Of a DNA stretch of 64,000 nucleotides, positions 18,480 to 27,957 are shown piece after piece; the stretch's first letter is position 1, and each line of letters begins with the position of its first letter. The notes below the pieces were generated by a model, which made no database searches, was not told where the DNA came from, and saw only the letters and a program-made list of their open reading frames with translations. Made by a program: the position numbers and the translations under genes. The DNA comes from Tropicimonas sp033101155. Lineage in GTDB: Bacteria; Pseudomonadota; Alphaproteobacteria; Rhodobacterales; Rhodobacteraceae. The DNA lies in assembly GCF_033101155.1 (NCBI RefSeq), contig NZ_JAWMPX010000007.1, forward strand, positions 124,001 to 188,000, in the 5' to 3' direction.

Positions 18480-18703
18480 GCCGGCCGGTCAAACATTCGC
18501 TGACCCTGTCCGGGCACCGGACCTCGGTCTCACTGGAAGACGAATTCTGGCGCGCCTTTCGCGCCATCGCCCAACGTCAGGGACAGACGATCAACGCGCT
18601 CGCTGCGCGGATCGACCGTGAGCGGGGGCTGGAGATGGGGTTGGCCTCGGCGATCCGTCTCTACGTGCTGAAGGATTATCAGCTCCGGTTAGGAGAGGAT
18701 TAA
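18476..18703 (+). CDS. Ribbon-helix-helix domain protein
   Basis: Small protein of 75 residues starting at GTG 18476, overlapping the preceding stop in GTGA. It matches the ribbon-helix-helix RHH_4 type: beta strand HSLTLSGHRTSVSLEDEFW followed by two helices (AFRAIAQRQGQTINALAARI, then LASAIRLYVLKDY). Such proteins usually bind DNA as dimers. Translational coupling with the Hint gene suggests they are made together; a functional link is unproven. Confidence 0.85.
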   Translation: MSRPVKHSLTLSGHRTSVSLEDEFWRAFRAIAQRQGQTINALAARIDRERGLEMGLASAIRLYVLKDYQLRLGED

Positions 18704-19004
18704 CCGCTCTGCCTCAAGCTGGTGCCATGTGTACCATGGCTGCGAATCTGACGCCGGAGCAGGGGATGCTCCGCTTGTTGAACGCGAAACCGGCCCGGCA
18801 GGGCGGTGTCATTCGCGGCGCTCCGCGCCTGTCCGACCAGACCCAAGCCCATGCGGAATTCAGTCGTACCATGCAGCCACAAGGGTGCCTGTCGCGCAGC
18901 AGCGGGTGTCGCGTTGTCATGATCTGCAATTGCGCGACAATCCGTTCGAAGCTTTAGAGCCGCACAATCCGCACCACGCCTGACCTGCCGAACCGGCCCT
19001 GCGG
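18704..19004. other. Intergenic region between convergent genes
   Basis: About 300 bases between the rightward RHH gene and the leftward P450 gene. Open frames here are short, overlap on several frames, and look like nothing known. No clear terminator is seen. Confidence 0.5.
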
Positions 19005-20375
19005 TCAGCGCGGGTGCAGCTCCAGCCAGATCCCGTCTTTCGCCCGCACTGTCAGATGTGCCACCGGCACTGGCTCCCGCCCCGCGACCGGTGTGATGTG
19101 GAAGTTTCGCACCAGCATACCCAGCAGCAGCACCCCTTCCAGCATGGCAAACCCCGCGCCGGTGCAGACGCGCGGACCGGAAGAGAAGGGAATATAGGCT
19201 TCGCGCTGGCAGGCCTTCCCATTCTCCGACTTCCATCGGCTGGGATCGAAGGCGTCCGGGTTTTCCCAGAGGCGCGGCTGGCGGTGGAGATGCCAGGGCG
19301 AGAGAACGACCTGGCTGCCCTCGGGCACGTCGCGGTCGCGAAAACGCTCGGCCTTCGAGGTCTCGCGCACCATCATCGGCACCGGCGGGTAGAGCCGCAG
19401 CGTCTCGCGGAAGACATCGCGCGTGTAGCCCATCTTCGAAACCATCGAGAACCGGGGCAGCCTGGGGTCGATGGCCGCGAGCGCTTCCGCGGCGACACGC
19501 TCCTGCACCTCCGGATTGGTGCCGAGCAGATAGAGCGCCCAGGCCAGCGCGGAGGCAGAGGTCTCATGTCCGGCGAGAAAGAAGATCGCCACCTGGTCGA
19601 CCATTTCCGATGCCTCGAAGATCTCGCCGGTGACCGGGTCGGGCGTGGTCATGATCTTGGTCGCGAGATCGTCCGGCGCTGTGCCCGCCGCGATTTCGGC
19701 CTTCCGGTCCTCGGTCAGCTGCGCGATTAGCCCGCGAATCCGCTCGGCGCTCCGGCGTGTGGCCCGCCCGTGGAAGCGCGGAAACCAGCGCGGGATCGGC
19801 AGGAAGGCGGCGATATTGACCAGAGGCTGGGTGCGCTGGTAGGCGCGGAACTCCTCGAAGACCTCGGCCGCGACGGTGTGGTCGATGGGGATGGAGAAGA
19901 GCGTTCGGAAGATCACGTCTGCCGCGGCGTGGCTTGTCTCCGCCTCGATCTCGACAGGCCCCGTGCCGGCCCGCGCCGAGAGCCGGGCCACGGCCGCTTC
20001 GGTCGCTTCCCACATCGCCGGGAAGGCCGCGCGCAGCCGTCCGCCCTCGAAGGCCGGGTCGATGATGCGGCGCTGGCGTTTCCAGGTCTCGCCATTGGTG
20101 ATGAAGACGGAATTGCCGAGCAGCGGCGCAAGCCCCTCGCGGACCCGGTCGGATTTCGGAAAATCGTCGGGCCGCTCGTTGAGCACGCGTTTGATCAGGT
20201 CCGGCTGGTTGATCATGAAAGAGCGGAAGAAGGGCGTGCGGAACTCGGCCATCCAGGCGCGGTAGAGCTTTTCGGGCTGGGCCGAGAGGATATCCTGCCG
20301 GAACAGCCGCAGATAGCGCAGCAGCGAGACCTTCTCGGCGCGCGCCCGCGGTTTGGGCGGCAGGCGGTCAGACAT
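19005..20375 (-). CDS. Cytochrome P450
   Basis: Heme-thiolate monooxygenase of 456 residues, full length. The I-helix oxygen motif FLAGHETSASAL is near residue 262, the K-helix ExxR motif is ETLRLYPP near 325, and the heme-binding loop FSSGPRVCTGAGFAMLE near 405 supplies the axial Cys. ATG 20375 lies inside the end of the upstream gene (8-base overlap), showing co-translation with the alpha/beta hydrolase. Its sequence is of the class seen with fatty acid or terpenoid substrates (similarity to CYP102/CYP4-like bacterial forms is only an impression). Redox partners are not adjacent. Confidence 0.93.
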   Translation of the reverse strand: MSDRLPPKPRARAEKVSLLRYLRLFRQDILSAQPEKLYRAWMAEFRTPFFRSFMINQPDLIKRVLNERPDDFPKSDRVREGLAPLLGNSVFITNGETWKRQRRIIDPAFEGGRLRAAFPAMWEATEAAVARLSARAGTGPVEIEAETSHAAADVIFRTLFSIPIDHTVAAEVFEEFRAYQRTQPLVNIAAFLPIPRWFPRFHGRATRRSAERIRGLIAQLTEDRKAEIAAGTAPDDLATKIMTTPDPVTGEIFEASEMVDQVAIFFLAGHETSASALAWALYLLGTNPEVQERVAAEALAAIDPRLPRFSMVSKMGYTRDVFRETLRLYPPVPMMVRETSKAERFRDRDVPEGSQVVLSPWHLHRQPRLWENPDAFDPSRWKSENGKACQREAYIPFSSGPRVCTGAGFAMLEGVLLLGMLVRNFHITPVAGREPVPVAHLTVRAKDGIWLELHPR

Positions 20376-21612
20376 CGCGCAGCTCCATCGTCCGTTGTTT
20401 CGACACCACATCGCGCTTGGCGCTCGGGCTCGGCTTGCGATGCCCCAGCCTCTGGGCCAGCGTTTGCGGGCCGGCGGTGATGCGGAAATAGTCGTAATCG
20501 TTCGGCCGGTCGAAGGCGCAGAGATATTGGAAATGCAGGCGGAAGAAGCGCCAGCGCAGTTCCTTCCAGCGTTCCGGGCTCAGGGTCTGGGTGAAGGCGC
20601 CGGAGAGAATGAGCGGCCAACGCTGGTTTTCCGGGGCGACGCCGGAGACGGCCACCGGGTCGGTCAGCGCGAAGGCGCAGCCATCACCGGGCGCGGTGAC
20701 GTCGATCCAGGTCAACCGGTCGGAGGCGGAGAGGAAGTTCAGATCCGCGCGCAGCCGCGCCGCTGTCGGCAGCAGCGAGACCATCGGGATCACCTGTCCG
20801 ACCGTGAGCAGGGAGAGCACCGGCCCGCCTTCCGGCGCACGCCCGCCGCGGATCAGGTCCGACAGCATGGAGACGGCGATATGGGCGCCAGAGGAATGGG
20901 CGACGACCAGCACCTCGTCGAAATTGCCCGCCATGGCCTCGGCCAGCACCTCCTCGAACTCCTCAATGCGGGCTTCGAGCGCGGGCGGGTTGGCGCCGCC
21001 GATCTCGGAGGAAAAGGCATAATTGTGAAGCAGGTAGCGGGCGAGGATGAGATTGTCATGCCGCGCGAAGAAGCTCAGGACCGGACGCACGGCCAGCAGC
21101 CCGGCCAGCCCCGCCCACCAGGGCGCGACAAGCGCGATCGCCCAGCCGATGCTCCACGCGGCCAGCAAGGCAATCAGCATCTGCAGCGTCAGGAATGTCG
21201 CCGGGTAGAGCGCCGCGATGCCCGGCCCCTTGCTCAGGCGCATCACGCCGCGCAGCGCGCCGGAGCGGCCATAGACCCAGAGCGTGCGCACGGCCTGCAG
21301 ATAGGTCTGGAAAAGACCACGCTCCATCGACCCCTTGACGATATCGGACCAGGCCAGCAGCGAGATGTCAGCCTCGACCCGCGCTCCCTCGATCTCGCCG
21401 GTCACATGCCAGGAATAGAGGTCGCGTCCGTTCTGCCCTTCGATCTCGATGGAATAGCCGGAGATGGCGGCCTGGTCGCGCGCTTCCGTCCGGTAAAGCT
21501 CGCGATAGCGGCGGGCGTGGAACGGGTCATAGCCCGGCACGTAGATCACCCGGCGGCGGCGCACGGGCCCCGCGGCGGTTCTCTCGGCGGGCAGGGTCTG
21601 GTTCATCGCCAC
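20368..21612 (-). CDS. Membrane-anchored alpha/beta-hydrolase-like protein
   Basis: Protein of 414 residues. It begins RRRRVIYVPGYDPFHARRYRELY, a strand plus oxyanion-type loop, and has the serine-elbow-like motif VLVVAHSSGAHIAVSMLSDLI near residue 245 (S-x-S-x-G variant with HSSGA). Two adjacent hydrophobic segments near residues 135-180 probably insert in the membrane. It resembles uncharacterised Rhodobacterales proteins; ester or lipid hydrolysis is inferred only. It is the first gene of a pair with the P450. ATG 21606 (two codons later) is an equally good start. Confidence 0.75.
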   Translation of the reverse strand: MAMNQTLPAERTAAGPVRRRRVIYVPGYDPFHARRYRELYRTEARDQAAISGYSIEIEGQNGRDLYSWHVTGEIEGARVEADISLLAWSDIVKGSMERGLFQTYLQAVRTLWVYGRSGALRGVMRLSKGPGIAALYPATFLTLQMLIALLAAWSIGWAIALVAPWWAGLAGLLAVRPVLSFFARHDNLILARYLLHNYAFSSEIGGANPPALEARIEEFEEVLAEAMAGNFDEVLVVAHSSGAHIAVSMLSDLIRGGRAPEGGPVLSLLTVGQVIPMVSLLPTAARLRADLNFLSASDRLTWIDVTAPGDGCAFALTDPVAVSGVAPENQRWPLILSGAFTQTLSPERWKELRWRFFRLHFQYLCAFDRPNDYDYFRITAGPQTLAQRLGHRKPSPSAKRDVVSKQRTMELRDV

Positions 21613-21821
21613 TTCTAGTCATGCAACGGGGCGGATTTGAAGAGCGGTTCGCGCGATGGCGACAATGATGCAGGCCGGGGTCTGTTTGGGTCACCCTGCC
21701 GGCCGGAAATCCGGCTTCAGACTGTGTCTGGGGCAGGGATCGGTGCGGTGGAGAACCGGCAGGCAGGAATTAAACCGAGCGCCGCCGCTCCGATCCAGCT
21801 GTCTCACCCGGGGCCGCGCAC

Positions 21822-21848
21822 GAAAAAGGCCGGGCAATCAGCCCGGCC
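21822..21848 (-). terminator. Rho-independent terminator of pgk
   Basis: On the minus strand GGCCGGGC, 5-base loop, GCCCGGCC, then TTTTTC; the stem begins 25 bases after the pgk stop. Confidence 0.92.
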
Positions 21849-21872
21849 TTCCGCGTCCTGGTCTTCTCCGGA

Positions 21873-23048
21873 TCAGCCGAGAGCGGCGACGCCGGGCAGT
21901 TCCTTTCCTTCCATCCATTCGAGGAAGGCGCCACCGGCGGTGGAGATATAGGTGAAGTTCTCGGCCGCACCCGACTTGTTGAGTGCCGAAACCGTGTCGC
22001 CGCCACCGGCCACCGTCTTCAGCTTGCCCTCGGCGGTCAGAGCGGCTGCCGCAAGAGCTGCGTCGAAGGTGCCCTTGTGGAAAGGCTCGATCTCGAAAGC
22101 GCCCAGCGGGCCGTTCCAGATCAGGGTCTTGCACGCGGCGAAAACGCCTTTGAGAGCTTCAACCGTGGCCGGGCCCGCATCGAGGATCATCTTGTCGGCC
22201 GGGCATTGGTCGACAGGCAGGGTCTCGTTGGCAGCGCCGGTCGCGAACTCACCAGCAACGACGATGTCGATCGGCAGGTGGATCGTGCAGCCGGTTGTCT
22301 CGGACTTCTCGAGGATCGCGCGGGCGGTGTCGGCCATGTCGCGCTCCGCCAGCGAGGTGCCGATCTCGACGCCCTTGGCAACAAGGAAGGTGTTGGCCAT
22401 GCCGCCACCGATGACGAGATGGTCGACCTTCTCGATCAGGTTGGAGAGCAGCTCCAACTTGGTCGAGACCTTGGCACCGCCGACAACAGCGACGACGGGG
22501 CGCTCGGGCGTCCCGAGGGCGGCTTCCAGCGCCGAGAGCTCGGCGGCCATAAGACGGCCGGCAGCGGCGGGCAGGGCGCGAGCCATGGCTTCGGTCGTGG
22601 CATGGGCGCGGTGGGCGCAGGAGAAGGCGTCATTGACATAGATATCGCCGAGCTTCGCCAGCTTGGCCGCGAATTCGGGGTCGTTCTTGGTCTCTTCGGG
22701 GAAGAAACGTACGTTTTCGAGCAGCAGGATCTCGCCATCCTTGAGGTTGGCGGCAGCGGCTTCGAAATTCTCGGCAGCGAACTTGACCGGCTGGCCGAAG
22801 GCGGCTTCCAGCGCCGGAACGATCTGGCCCAGGCTCAATTCCGGGACAACCTGGCCCTTGGGGCGGCCGAAATGGGCCATCAGCACCGGCTTGCCGCCAG
22901 CGGCAAGGACGTCCTTGACGGTGGGCACAATGCGGTCGATGCGGGTCGTATCGGTGACGACGCCATCCTTGACGGGGACGTTGATGTCGACGCGGATCAG
23001 CACTGTCTTGCCGGCCATGTCCATGTCGTCGAGGGTCTTCCAGCTCAT
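21873..23048 (-). CDS. pgk: Phosphoglycerate kinase
   Basis: Glycolytic/Calvin-cycle kinase converting 1,3-bisphosphoglycerate and ADP to 3-phosphoglycerate and ATP. The 391 residues show the N-terminal substrate site (VLIRVDINVPVKDG, then LMAHFGRPKG), the middle motif LLLENVRFFPEE, GGAKVSTKLELL for the C-terminal nucleotide domain, and GGGDTVSAL near the C-terminus. ATG 23048 follows GGAG with 7 bases of spacing; an in-frame codon further up adds 11 unlikely residues. A terminator follows, and two CGCTAACGCG words lie upstream. Confidence 0.97.
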   Translation of the reverse strand: MSWKTLDDMDMAGKTVLIRVDINVPVKDGVVTDTTRIDRIVPTVKDVLAAGGKPVLMAHFGRPKGQVVPELSLGQIVPALEAAFGQPVKFAAENFEAAAANLKDGEILLLENVRFFPEETKNDPEFAAKLAKLGDIYVNDAFSCAHRAHATTEAMARALPAAAGRLMAAELSALEAALGTPERPVVAVVGGAKVSTKLELLSNLIEKVDHLVIGGGMANTFLVAKGVEIGTSLAERDMADTARAILEKSETTGCTIHLPIDIVVAGEFATGAANETLPVDQCPADKMILDAGPATVEALKGVFAACKTLIWNGPLGAFEIEPFHKGTFDAALAAAALTAEGKLKTVAGGGDTVSALNKSGAAENFTYISTAGGAFLEWMEGKELPGVAALG

Positions 23049-23090
23049 GAGAATGCTCCTTGGATGAAGTTGCCGTTGCAATACCGCAAG

Positions 23091-23131
23091 CGCTAACGCG
23101 CAGCTATGGGGTTTCGGTTTCCGCTAACGCG
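23091..23131. promoter_or_regulatory. Pair of CGCTAACGCG words between pgk and the cyclophilin genes
   Basis: Identical 10-base words at 23091-23100 and 23122-23131, 31 bases apart (about three helical turns), in the 147-base gap between divergent genes. The partially palindromic form with a central CG resembles operators of LacI-type carbon-flux regulators such as CceR of Rhodobacter. This is a suggestion only. Confidence 0.4.
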
Positions 23132-23195
23132 GTTTAGGGTCGCGCCGACAGCGCGGGAGGCATACCCGCCATGCGAAAGAAGGAAGGAACGAGAC

Positions 23196-23688
23196 ATGGC
23201 CGAGATCAAGGATCCGGAAAACACCGTCATCATCGAGCTGAAAGAAGGCAACGTGGTGATCGAGCTGCTGGCGGACGTCGCGCCGAAGCATTCGGAGCGC
23301 ATGAAGGAGCTGGCCCGTTCTGGCGCCTATGACGGTGTGGTCTTTCACCGCGTGATCGAGGGCTTCATGGCCCAGACGGGCGATGTGCAGTTCGGCAAGT
23401 CGACCGGCGATATCCGCATGGCTGGCCGCGGCGGCTCCGAGCTGTCGGACCTGCCGGCGGAATTCTCCAAGCTGCCTCACGCGCGCGGCACGCTTGGCGC
23501 GGCCCGATCCCAGAGCCCGGATTCGGCCAATTCGCAGTTCTTCATCAACTTCTCCGACAATGACTTCCTCAACGGCCAATACACCGTGTATGGCCGGGTC
23601 ATCGAGGGTATGGAGCACGTCGATGCGATCACCCGTGGCGAGCCGCCCGCGAAGCCGGACACAATGATCTCCGTGAAGGTGGCTGCCG

Positions 23689-23699
<11 letters not shown>
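23196..23699 (+). CDS. ppiB: Cyclophilin-type peptidyl-prolyl isomerase, cytoplasmic
   Basis: Protein of 167 residues without a signal peptide, catalysing proline cis-trans isomerisation. The cyclophilin signature is seen in YDGVVFHRVIEGFMAQTGDVQ (active-site Arg in FHRV), LGAARSQSPDSANSQFFI and NGQYTVYGRVIEGMEHVD. ATG 23196 follows AAGGAAGGA. The stop overlaps the start of the next cyclophilin by 11 bases, so the two are translationally coupled. Confidence 0.95.
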
Positions 23700-24306
<607 letters not shown>

Positions 24307-24325
24307 GGGCGCCCGAACGAAACAG

Positions 24326-24364
24326 AACGGCCGGCAGACCCCTGGGTGTGCCGGCCGTTTTCTT
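24326..24364 (+). terminator. Rho-independent terminator after the cyclophilin pair
   Basis: AACGGCCGGCA and TGCCGGCCGTT form a perfect 11-bp stem with a 12-base loop, followed by TTCTTT, 19 bases after the stop codon. Confidence 0.92.
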
Positions 24365-24432
24365 TGGCGTTTCTGCGCAGCGTTTTGCTTCGCTTTGAGC
24401 TGGAAACGGCGATCAGGACAGAGCGCAAACGG

Positions 24433-24480
24433 GCACGGAGTTGAGCCGAAGGCGCCGTGCCAGCCCACGGTCCGGCGCAG
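24433..24480 (+). repeat. Dispersed palindromic repeat, copy B
   Basis: Contains GCCGTGCCAGCCCACGGTCC followed by GGCGC, identical over 25 bases to copy C at 27958-28004. The flanking CACGGAG is also shared. Confidence 0.7.
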
Positions 24481-24639
24481 GCACAGCTCGAGATTCTCTC
24501 CGTCGCGACTGTAGAATACCTGCCTTTTGTCCGTTTTTTGACCACACACACAGGAAACGTCAGGCTTCAGCCCGGGCTTCTCTCCATATCATCGCCTCCA
24601 ACCTTCCCAATGCCGAGCCCGTCGCGCTAGACCGGGCGC

Positions 24640-25992
24640 ATGACAGATACAGCCCGCATCACGCTTCAGACCCCCATTCGTTTCGACGACCCGCTGCCGG
24701 ACGCCGTTGATACGGTCATTATCGGCGGCGGGGTGATCGGCGTTTTCACCGCGCTTTACCTCGCTGAAGCGGGGCAGTCGGTCCTGCTCTGCGAGAAGGG
24801 GCGGGTGGCTGGCGAGCAATCCTCGCGCAACTGGGGCTGGATCCGGCAACAGGGGCGCGACGAGGCCGAGTTGCCGCTGATGATCGATGCGCTGAGACTT
24901 TGGAAAGAGGTCGATGCGCGTCTGGACGGGGCGTGCGGGGTGAGGACGGTCGGGGTGAGTTACCTGACCACGCAAAAATCCGACCTGGCGCGCTACGAAA
25001 CGTGGGTCGAGACGGCGCGGCGTCATGGTCTGCAGTCGCGAATGCTGAACGCCGGGGAGGTGGTTGCGCTCTTTGGAGGGCGCGCCCGCGAGCGCTGGAT
25101 CGGCGGCGTGACCACGCCCTCGGATGCACGGGGCGAACCGTGGAAGGCCGTGCCGGCGGTGGCGCGGCTGGCGCAATCGGTCGGGGTCCGGATCGCCGAG
25201 AATTGTGCCGTACGCCGGCTGGAGCTGGCCGGGGGGCAGCTTCGCGGCGTTGTGACCGAGGCGGGGCGCGTGGCCTGCGACCAGGTCGTGCTGGCGGGCG
25301 GCGCCTGGTCTTCGCTCTTCCTGCGCGCGCACGGGCTGAACCTGCCGCAGCTTTCGGTCCGCGCCACGGCGTTGCAAACCCATCCGATGTCGGATTTCGC
25401 GCCCGGCAATTCGGTCGATGAGGGGCTGGCAATGCGTCGGCGGGAGGATGGCGGTTACACGCTTGCGCTCGGCGACCGGCATGGTTTCTTCCTCGGGCCG
25501 GACGCGCTGCGACACCTGCATCGCTACATGCCGCTGATCCGGGACAGCTTTGCCCATACCGATCTGGAACCGGGCGCGCCGACCGGTTTCCCCGATTCCT
25601 GGCGGACCCCGCGCGGCTGGGCGGCCGAGGAGGAGACGCCCTTCGAGCGGATGCGCGTATTGGAGCCGGAGCCGGTGGCCGATCATATCGGGCTGATGCT
25701 GTCGCGCTTCGCTGAAAGATTTCCCTCCATCGGCACGCCCATAGTCCGCGACAGCTGGGCCGGGATGATCGACACGATGCCTGATGTCGTCCCGGTGATC
25801 GACCGGGCGCCGGGCCTGCCGGGGCTGATCGTGGCGACGGGGATGAGCGGACACGGGTTTGGCATTGGCCCGGGCGTTGGCCGGGCGCTGGCGCGGATGG
25901 TGACGGGGCAGGGGCCGGAGCACGGGCTCGCGCGCTTCCGCTATGCGCGGTTCACCGATGGGACGCGGCTGCGGCGCGGCCCCTCGCTCTGA
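24640..25992 (+). CDS. FAD-dependent oxidoreductase, D-amino acid oxidase/DadA-like family
   Basis: Flavoprotein of 450 residues. The dinucleotide-binding motif VIIGGGVIGVFTALYLAEAG is at about residues 26-45, followed by EKGRVAGEQSSRNWGW, the short sequence common to this DAO branch. The C-terminal FAD loop is GLIVATGMSGHGFGIGPGVG near residue 405. It probably oxidises an amine or amino acid substrate; the substrate cannot be told. The ribosome site is weak. The DUF3179 gene follows after 107 bases. Confidence 0.9.
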   Translation: MTDTARITLQTPIRFDDPLPDAVDTVIIGGGVIGVFTALYLAEAGQSVLLCEKGRVAGEQSSRNWGWIRQQGRDEAELPLMIDALRLWKEVDARLDGACGVRTVGVSYLTTQKSDLARYETWVETARRHGLQSRMLNAGEVVALFGGRARERWIGGVTTPSDARGEPWKAVPAVARLAQSVGVRIAENCAVRRLELAGGQLRGVVTEAGRVACDQVVLAGGAWSSLFLRAHGLNLPQLSVRATALQTHPMSDFAPGNSVDEGLAMRRREDGGYTLALGDRHGFFLGPDALRHLHRYMPLIRDSFAHTDLEPGAPTGFPDSWRTPRGWAAEEETPFERMRVLEPEPVADHIGLMLSRFAERFPSIGTPIVRDSWAGMIDTMPDVVPVIDRAPGLPGLIVATGMSGHGFGIGPGVGRALARMVTGQGPEHGLARFRYARFTDGTRLRRGPSL

Positions 25993-26099
25993 TTGCGGCT
26001 CTTCACGCGAAAACGCATTCCGTGACGCCTGCGTGAGCGGGGCTGTGCAGGCGCGCCTTGCGCTGGCAGGCTGGAGAGGCCGAACAGGAAGGACAGCCC

Positions 26100-27068
26100 A
26101 TGCGCCTCGCCCCGTTGCTTCTCGCCGCCGCGCTCTGCGCCGCGCCGCTTGCCGCCAGTGCCAATCCCGATTTCTGGAAACAGGAATGGCCCCGGACAGA
26201 TTTTTCCCGGACCAGCATCGAAAACTGGGTCGAGATCATCTCAGGCGGACCGCCACGGGACGGTATCCCGGCGCTTTCGGATCCGAGGTTCATGGAGGTC
26301 GCACAGGAGAGCCGGATCGGCGGGCGCGAACCGGTGATCACGCTCGAGATCGAGGGTGCCCGGCCGCGCGCCTACCCGATCCGCTACCTGACCTGGCATG
26401 AGATCGTGAATGACAGCGTGGGCGGCATTCCGGTGGCGGTGACCTTTTGCCCGCTGTGTAATTCCGGCCTGACCTTCGATCGGCGGGTTGGCGGCGAGGT
26501 GCTGGAATTCGGCGTCTCGGGCAAGCTGCGCAACTCCGACATGATCATGTTTGACCGCGAGACCGAGAGCTGGTGGCAGCAGGCCATCGGCACGGGGATT
26601 GTCGGCGTCCACACGGGCACCGAATTGCGGCAAATGCCGAGCTGGATGGAGAGCTGGGATGAGTATCGCAGCCGCAACCCCGACGGGTTGGTCATGGCCG
26701 AGCCGGACTATAACCGGTCCTACGGGCGCAACCCTTATTCCGGCTATGACAGCTCCGCGCGTCCCTTCCTCTATAGCGGCGAGTTGCCGCCGCATGGCAT
26801 CGCGCCACTGGCCCGCGTGGTCCGGGTCGGCGACCGCGCCTGGCCGGTGGCGCGGCTGGCGCGGGCCGAGGAGATCCGCGAGGCCGGACTGGTGCTGAGC
26901 TGGCGGGCGGGGCAGGCCTCCGCGCTGGACAGCCAGTCAATCGCGCGCGGGCGGGATGTCGGTTCGATCCGGGTGAGGGACGGAGATGGCACGGACGTGC
27001 CGCATGACGTGCTTTTCGCCTTCGCGTTCCATGCCTTCTATCCCGAGGGGGAATGGATGCTGAAATGA
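26100..27068 (+). CDS. Secreted DUF3179 protein
   Basis: Protein of 322 residues with a Sec signal peptide (LAPLLLAAALCAAPLAASA). The DUF3179 core is clear: YPIRYLTWHEIVND near residue 95, VTFCPLCNSGLTFDR with a CxxC pair near 115, LRNSDMIMFDRETESWWQQ near 145, and GYDSSARPFLY near 215. The family is periplasmic and uncharacterised; the CxxC and conserved His/Asp residues suggest metal or redox chemistry, but no activity is known to me. ATG 26100 follows AGGAAGGA; an earlier ATG at 26058 precedes the signal peptide and is less likely. Confidence 0.9.
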   Translation: MRLAPLLLAAALCAAPLAASANPDFWKQEWPRTDFSRTSIENWVEIISGGPPRDGIPALSDPRFMEVAQESRIGGREPVITLEIEGARPRAYPIRYLTWHEIVNDSVGGIPVAVTFCPLCNSGLTFDRRVGGEVLEFGVSGKLRNSDMIMFDRETESWWQQAIGTGIVGVHTGTELRQMPSWMESWDEYRSRNPDGLVMAEPDYNRSYGRNPYSGYDSSARPFLYSGELPPHGIAPLARVVRVGDRAWPVARLARAEEIREAGLVLSWRAGQASALDSQSIARGRDVGSIRVRDGDGTDVPHDVLFAFAFHAFYPEGEWMLK

Positions 27069-27114
27069 GAGGGGGGCGGCCGCGAGAAACCAGCTCTCCC
27101 CAGCCATCGCTAGC

Positions 27115-27143
27115 AAAAAAAGGCGCGCGGAGATCCGCGCGCC
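27115..27143 (-). terminator. Rho-independent terminator of the SYLF lipoprotein gene
   Basis: On the minus strand GGCGCGCGGA, a two-base loop and TCCGCGCGCC are followed by seven T's, 29 bases past the stop codon of the leftward gene. Confidence 0.92.
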
Positions 27144-27171
27144 CTTCATCCGGATGTCGCTGCCCGTCCGA

Positions 27172-27741
27172 TCAGGGGATGAAGCGACGATATTTCGTTC
27201 CGCCAAGCGTCGCGCCGGCGATCAGACCTGCCTGTGCAAAGACCAGTGCGACGATCGGTTCCAGCGTCGTCAGCGTCTCGGCAGAGAGGTTGCCGCCCTG
27301 GTCGACCAGCGCATATTCGGCATCGGCACCAACGGACCAGCCATGCGAGGTGCGGAAGCTTTGAAGCGCGTCTGCGGTCATGAAGAAGAGCGCATGGGCA
27401 TATTGCTGGGCGCCGATCTGGAAGCCGACATTGGCCTGCAGCGCCTCGTAGTAATCCACGGTGGAATTGTTGATCCGCAGGGCGCCTGTCCCGTAGCTGC
27501 CGCCGACGCCGAACCCGGCCTTGGTGATCAGCGGCATGTAGAGCACGCCCGTTGCCTTTTGCTCGAGCTGCGCCGTGCCGGGATAGGTCGAGAAGAGGAA
27601 GGAGCGCGTTGCGTCAACGCGCTGGTCTATCCGCGACCCGCCCTGGGAGTTCACGCCATTGGCGCATCCCGCCAACGCGGCGGTTCCGGCCGCAGCCGTT
27701 GCGAGAAAGCCGCGTCGAGAGAGAAAGGTGCTTGTGTCCAT
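27172..27741 (-). CDS. SYLF/YSC84-domain lipoprotein
   Basis: Protein of 189 residues with a twin-arginine signal ending in a lipobox (SRRGFLATAAAGTAALAGC, lipid-modified Cys near residue 26). The mature part is a SYLF/YSC84 domain: KATGVLYMPLITKAGFGVGGSYGTGALR, YYEALQANVGFQIGAQQYAHAL, then a glycine-rich end SLGADAEYALVD-like segment. SYLF proteins bind lipids in eukaryotes; the bacterial role is not known. ATG 27741 is used; the frame extends upstream but would lose the signal. Confidence 0.88.
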   Translation of the reverse strand: MDTSTFLSRRGFLATAAAGTAALAGCANGVNSQGGSRIDQRVDATRSFLFSTYPGTAQLEQKATGVLYMPLITKAGFGVGGSYGTGALRINNSTVDYYEALQANVGFQIGAQQYAHALFFMTADALQSFRTSHGWSVGADAEYALVDQGGNLSAETLTTLEPIVALVFAQAGLIAGATLGGTKYRRFIP

Positions 27742-27957
27742 GAGACTGCCCCTGGTTGCCTGAATTGCCTCGGTTCCGGCGCTTCGGCCGGTTGACCGCG
27801 TTATACGCCTTTCTGGCGCGGCTGTCACGCGGTGCTGTATGGGGCCTGTTGGGCTGGGCGAGCCTTTGCCTGTTGGGGATGTCGAAAGGGCGCGGCCCAG
27901 AGGAATGGTCCGGTTCGACAGAAGCCAAGGGGACCGTTGTGGGCAGAGCGCTGATCG

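Larger units (their letters stand above)
24307..24639. other. Intergenic region with terminator and repeat copy B
   Basis: About 333 bases. It carries the terminator at 24326-24364, repeat copy B at 24433-24480, and a pyrimidine-rich stretch leading to the next gene. No coding signal is seen. Confidence 0.6.
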
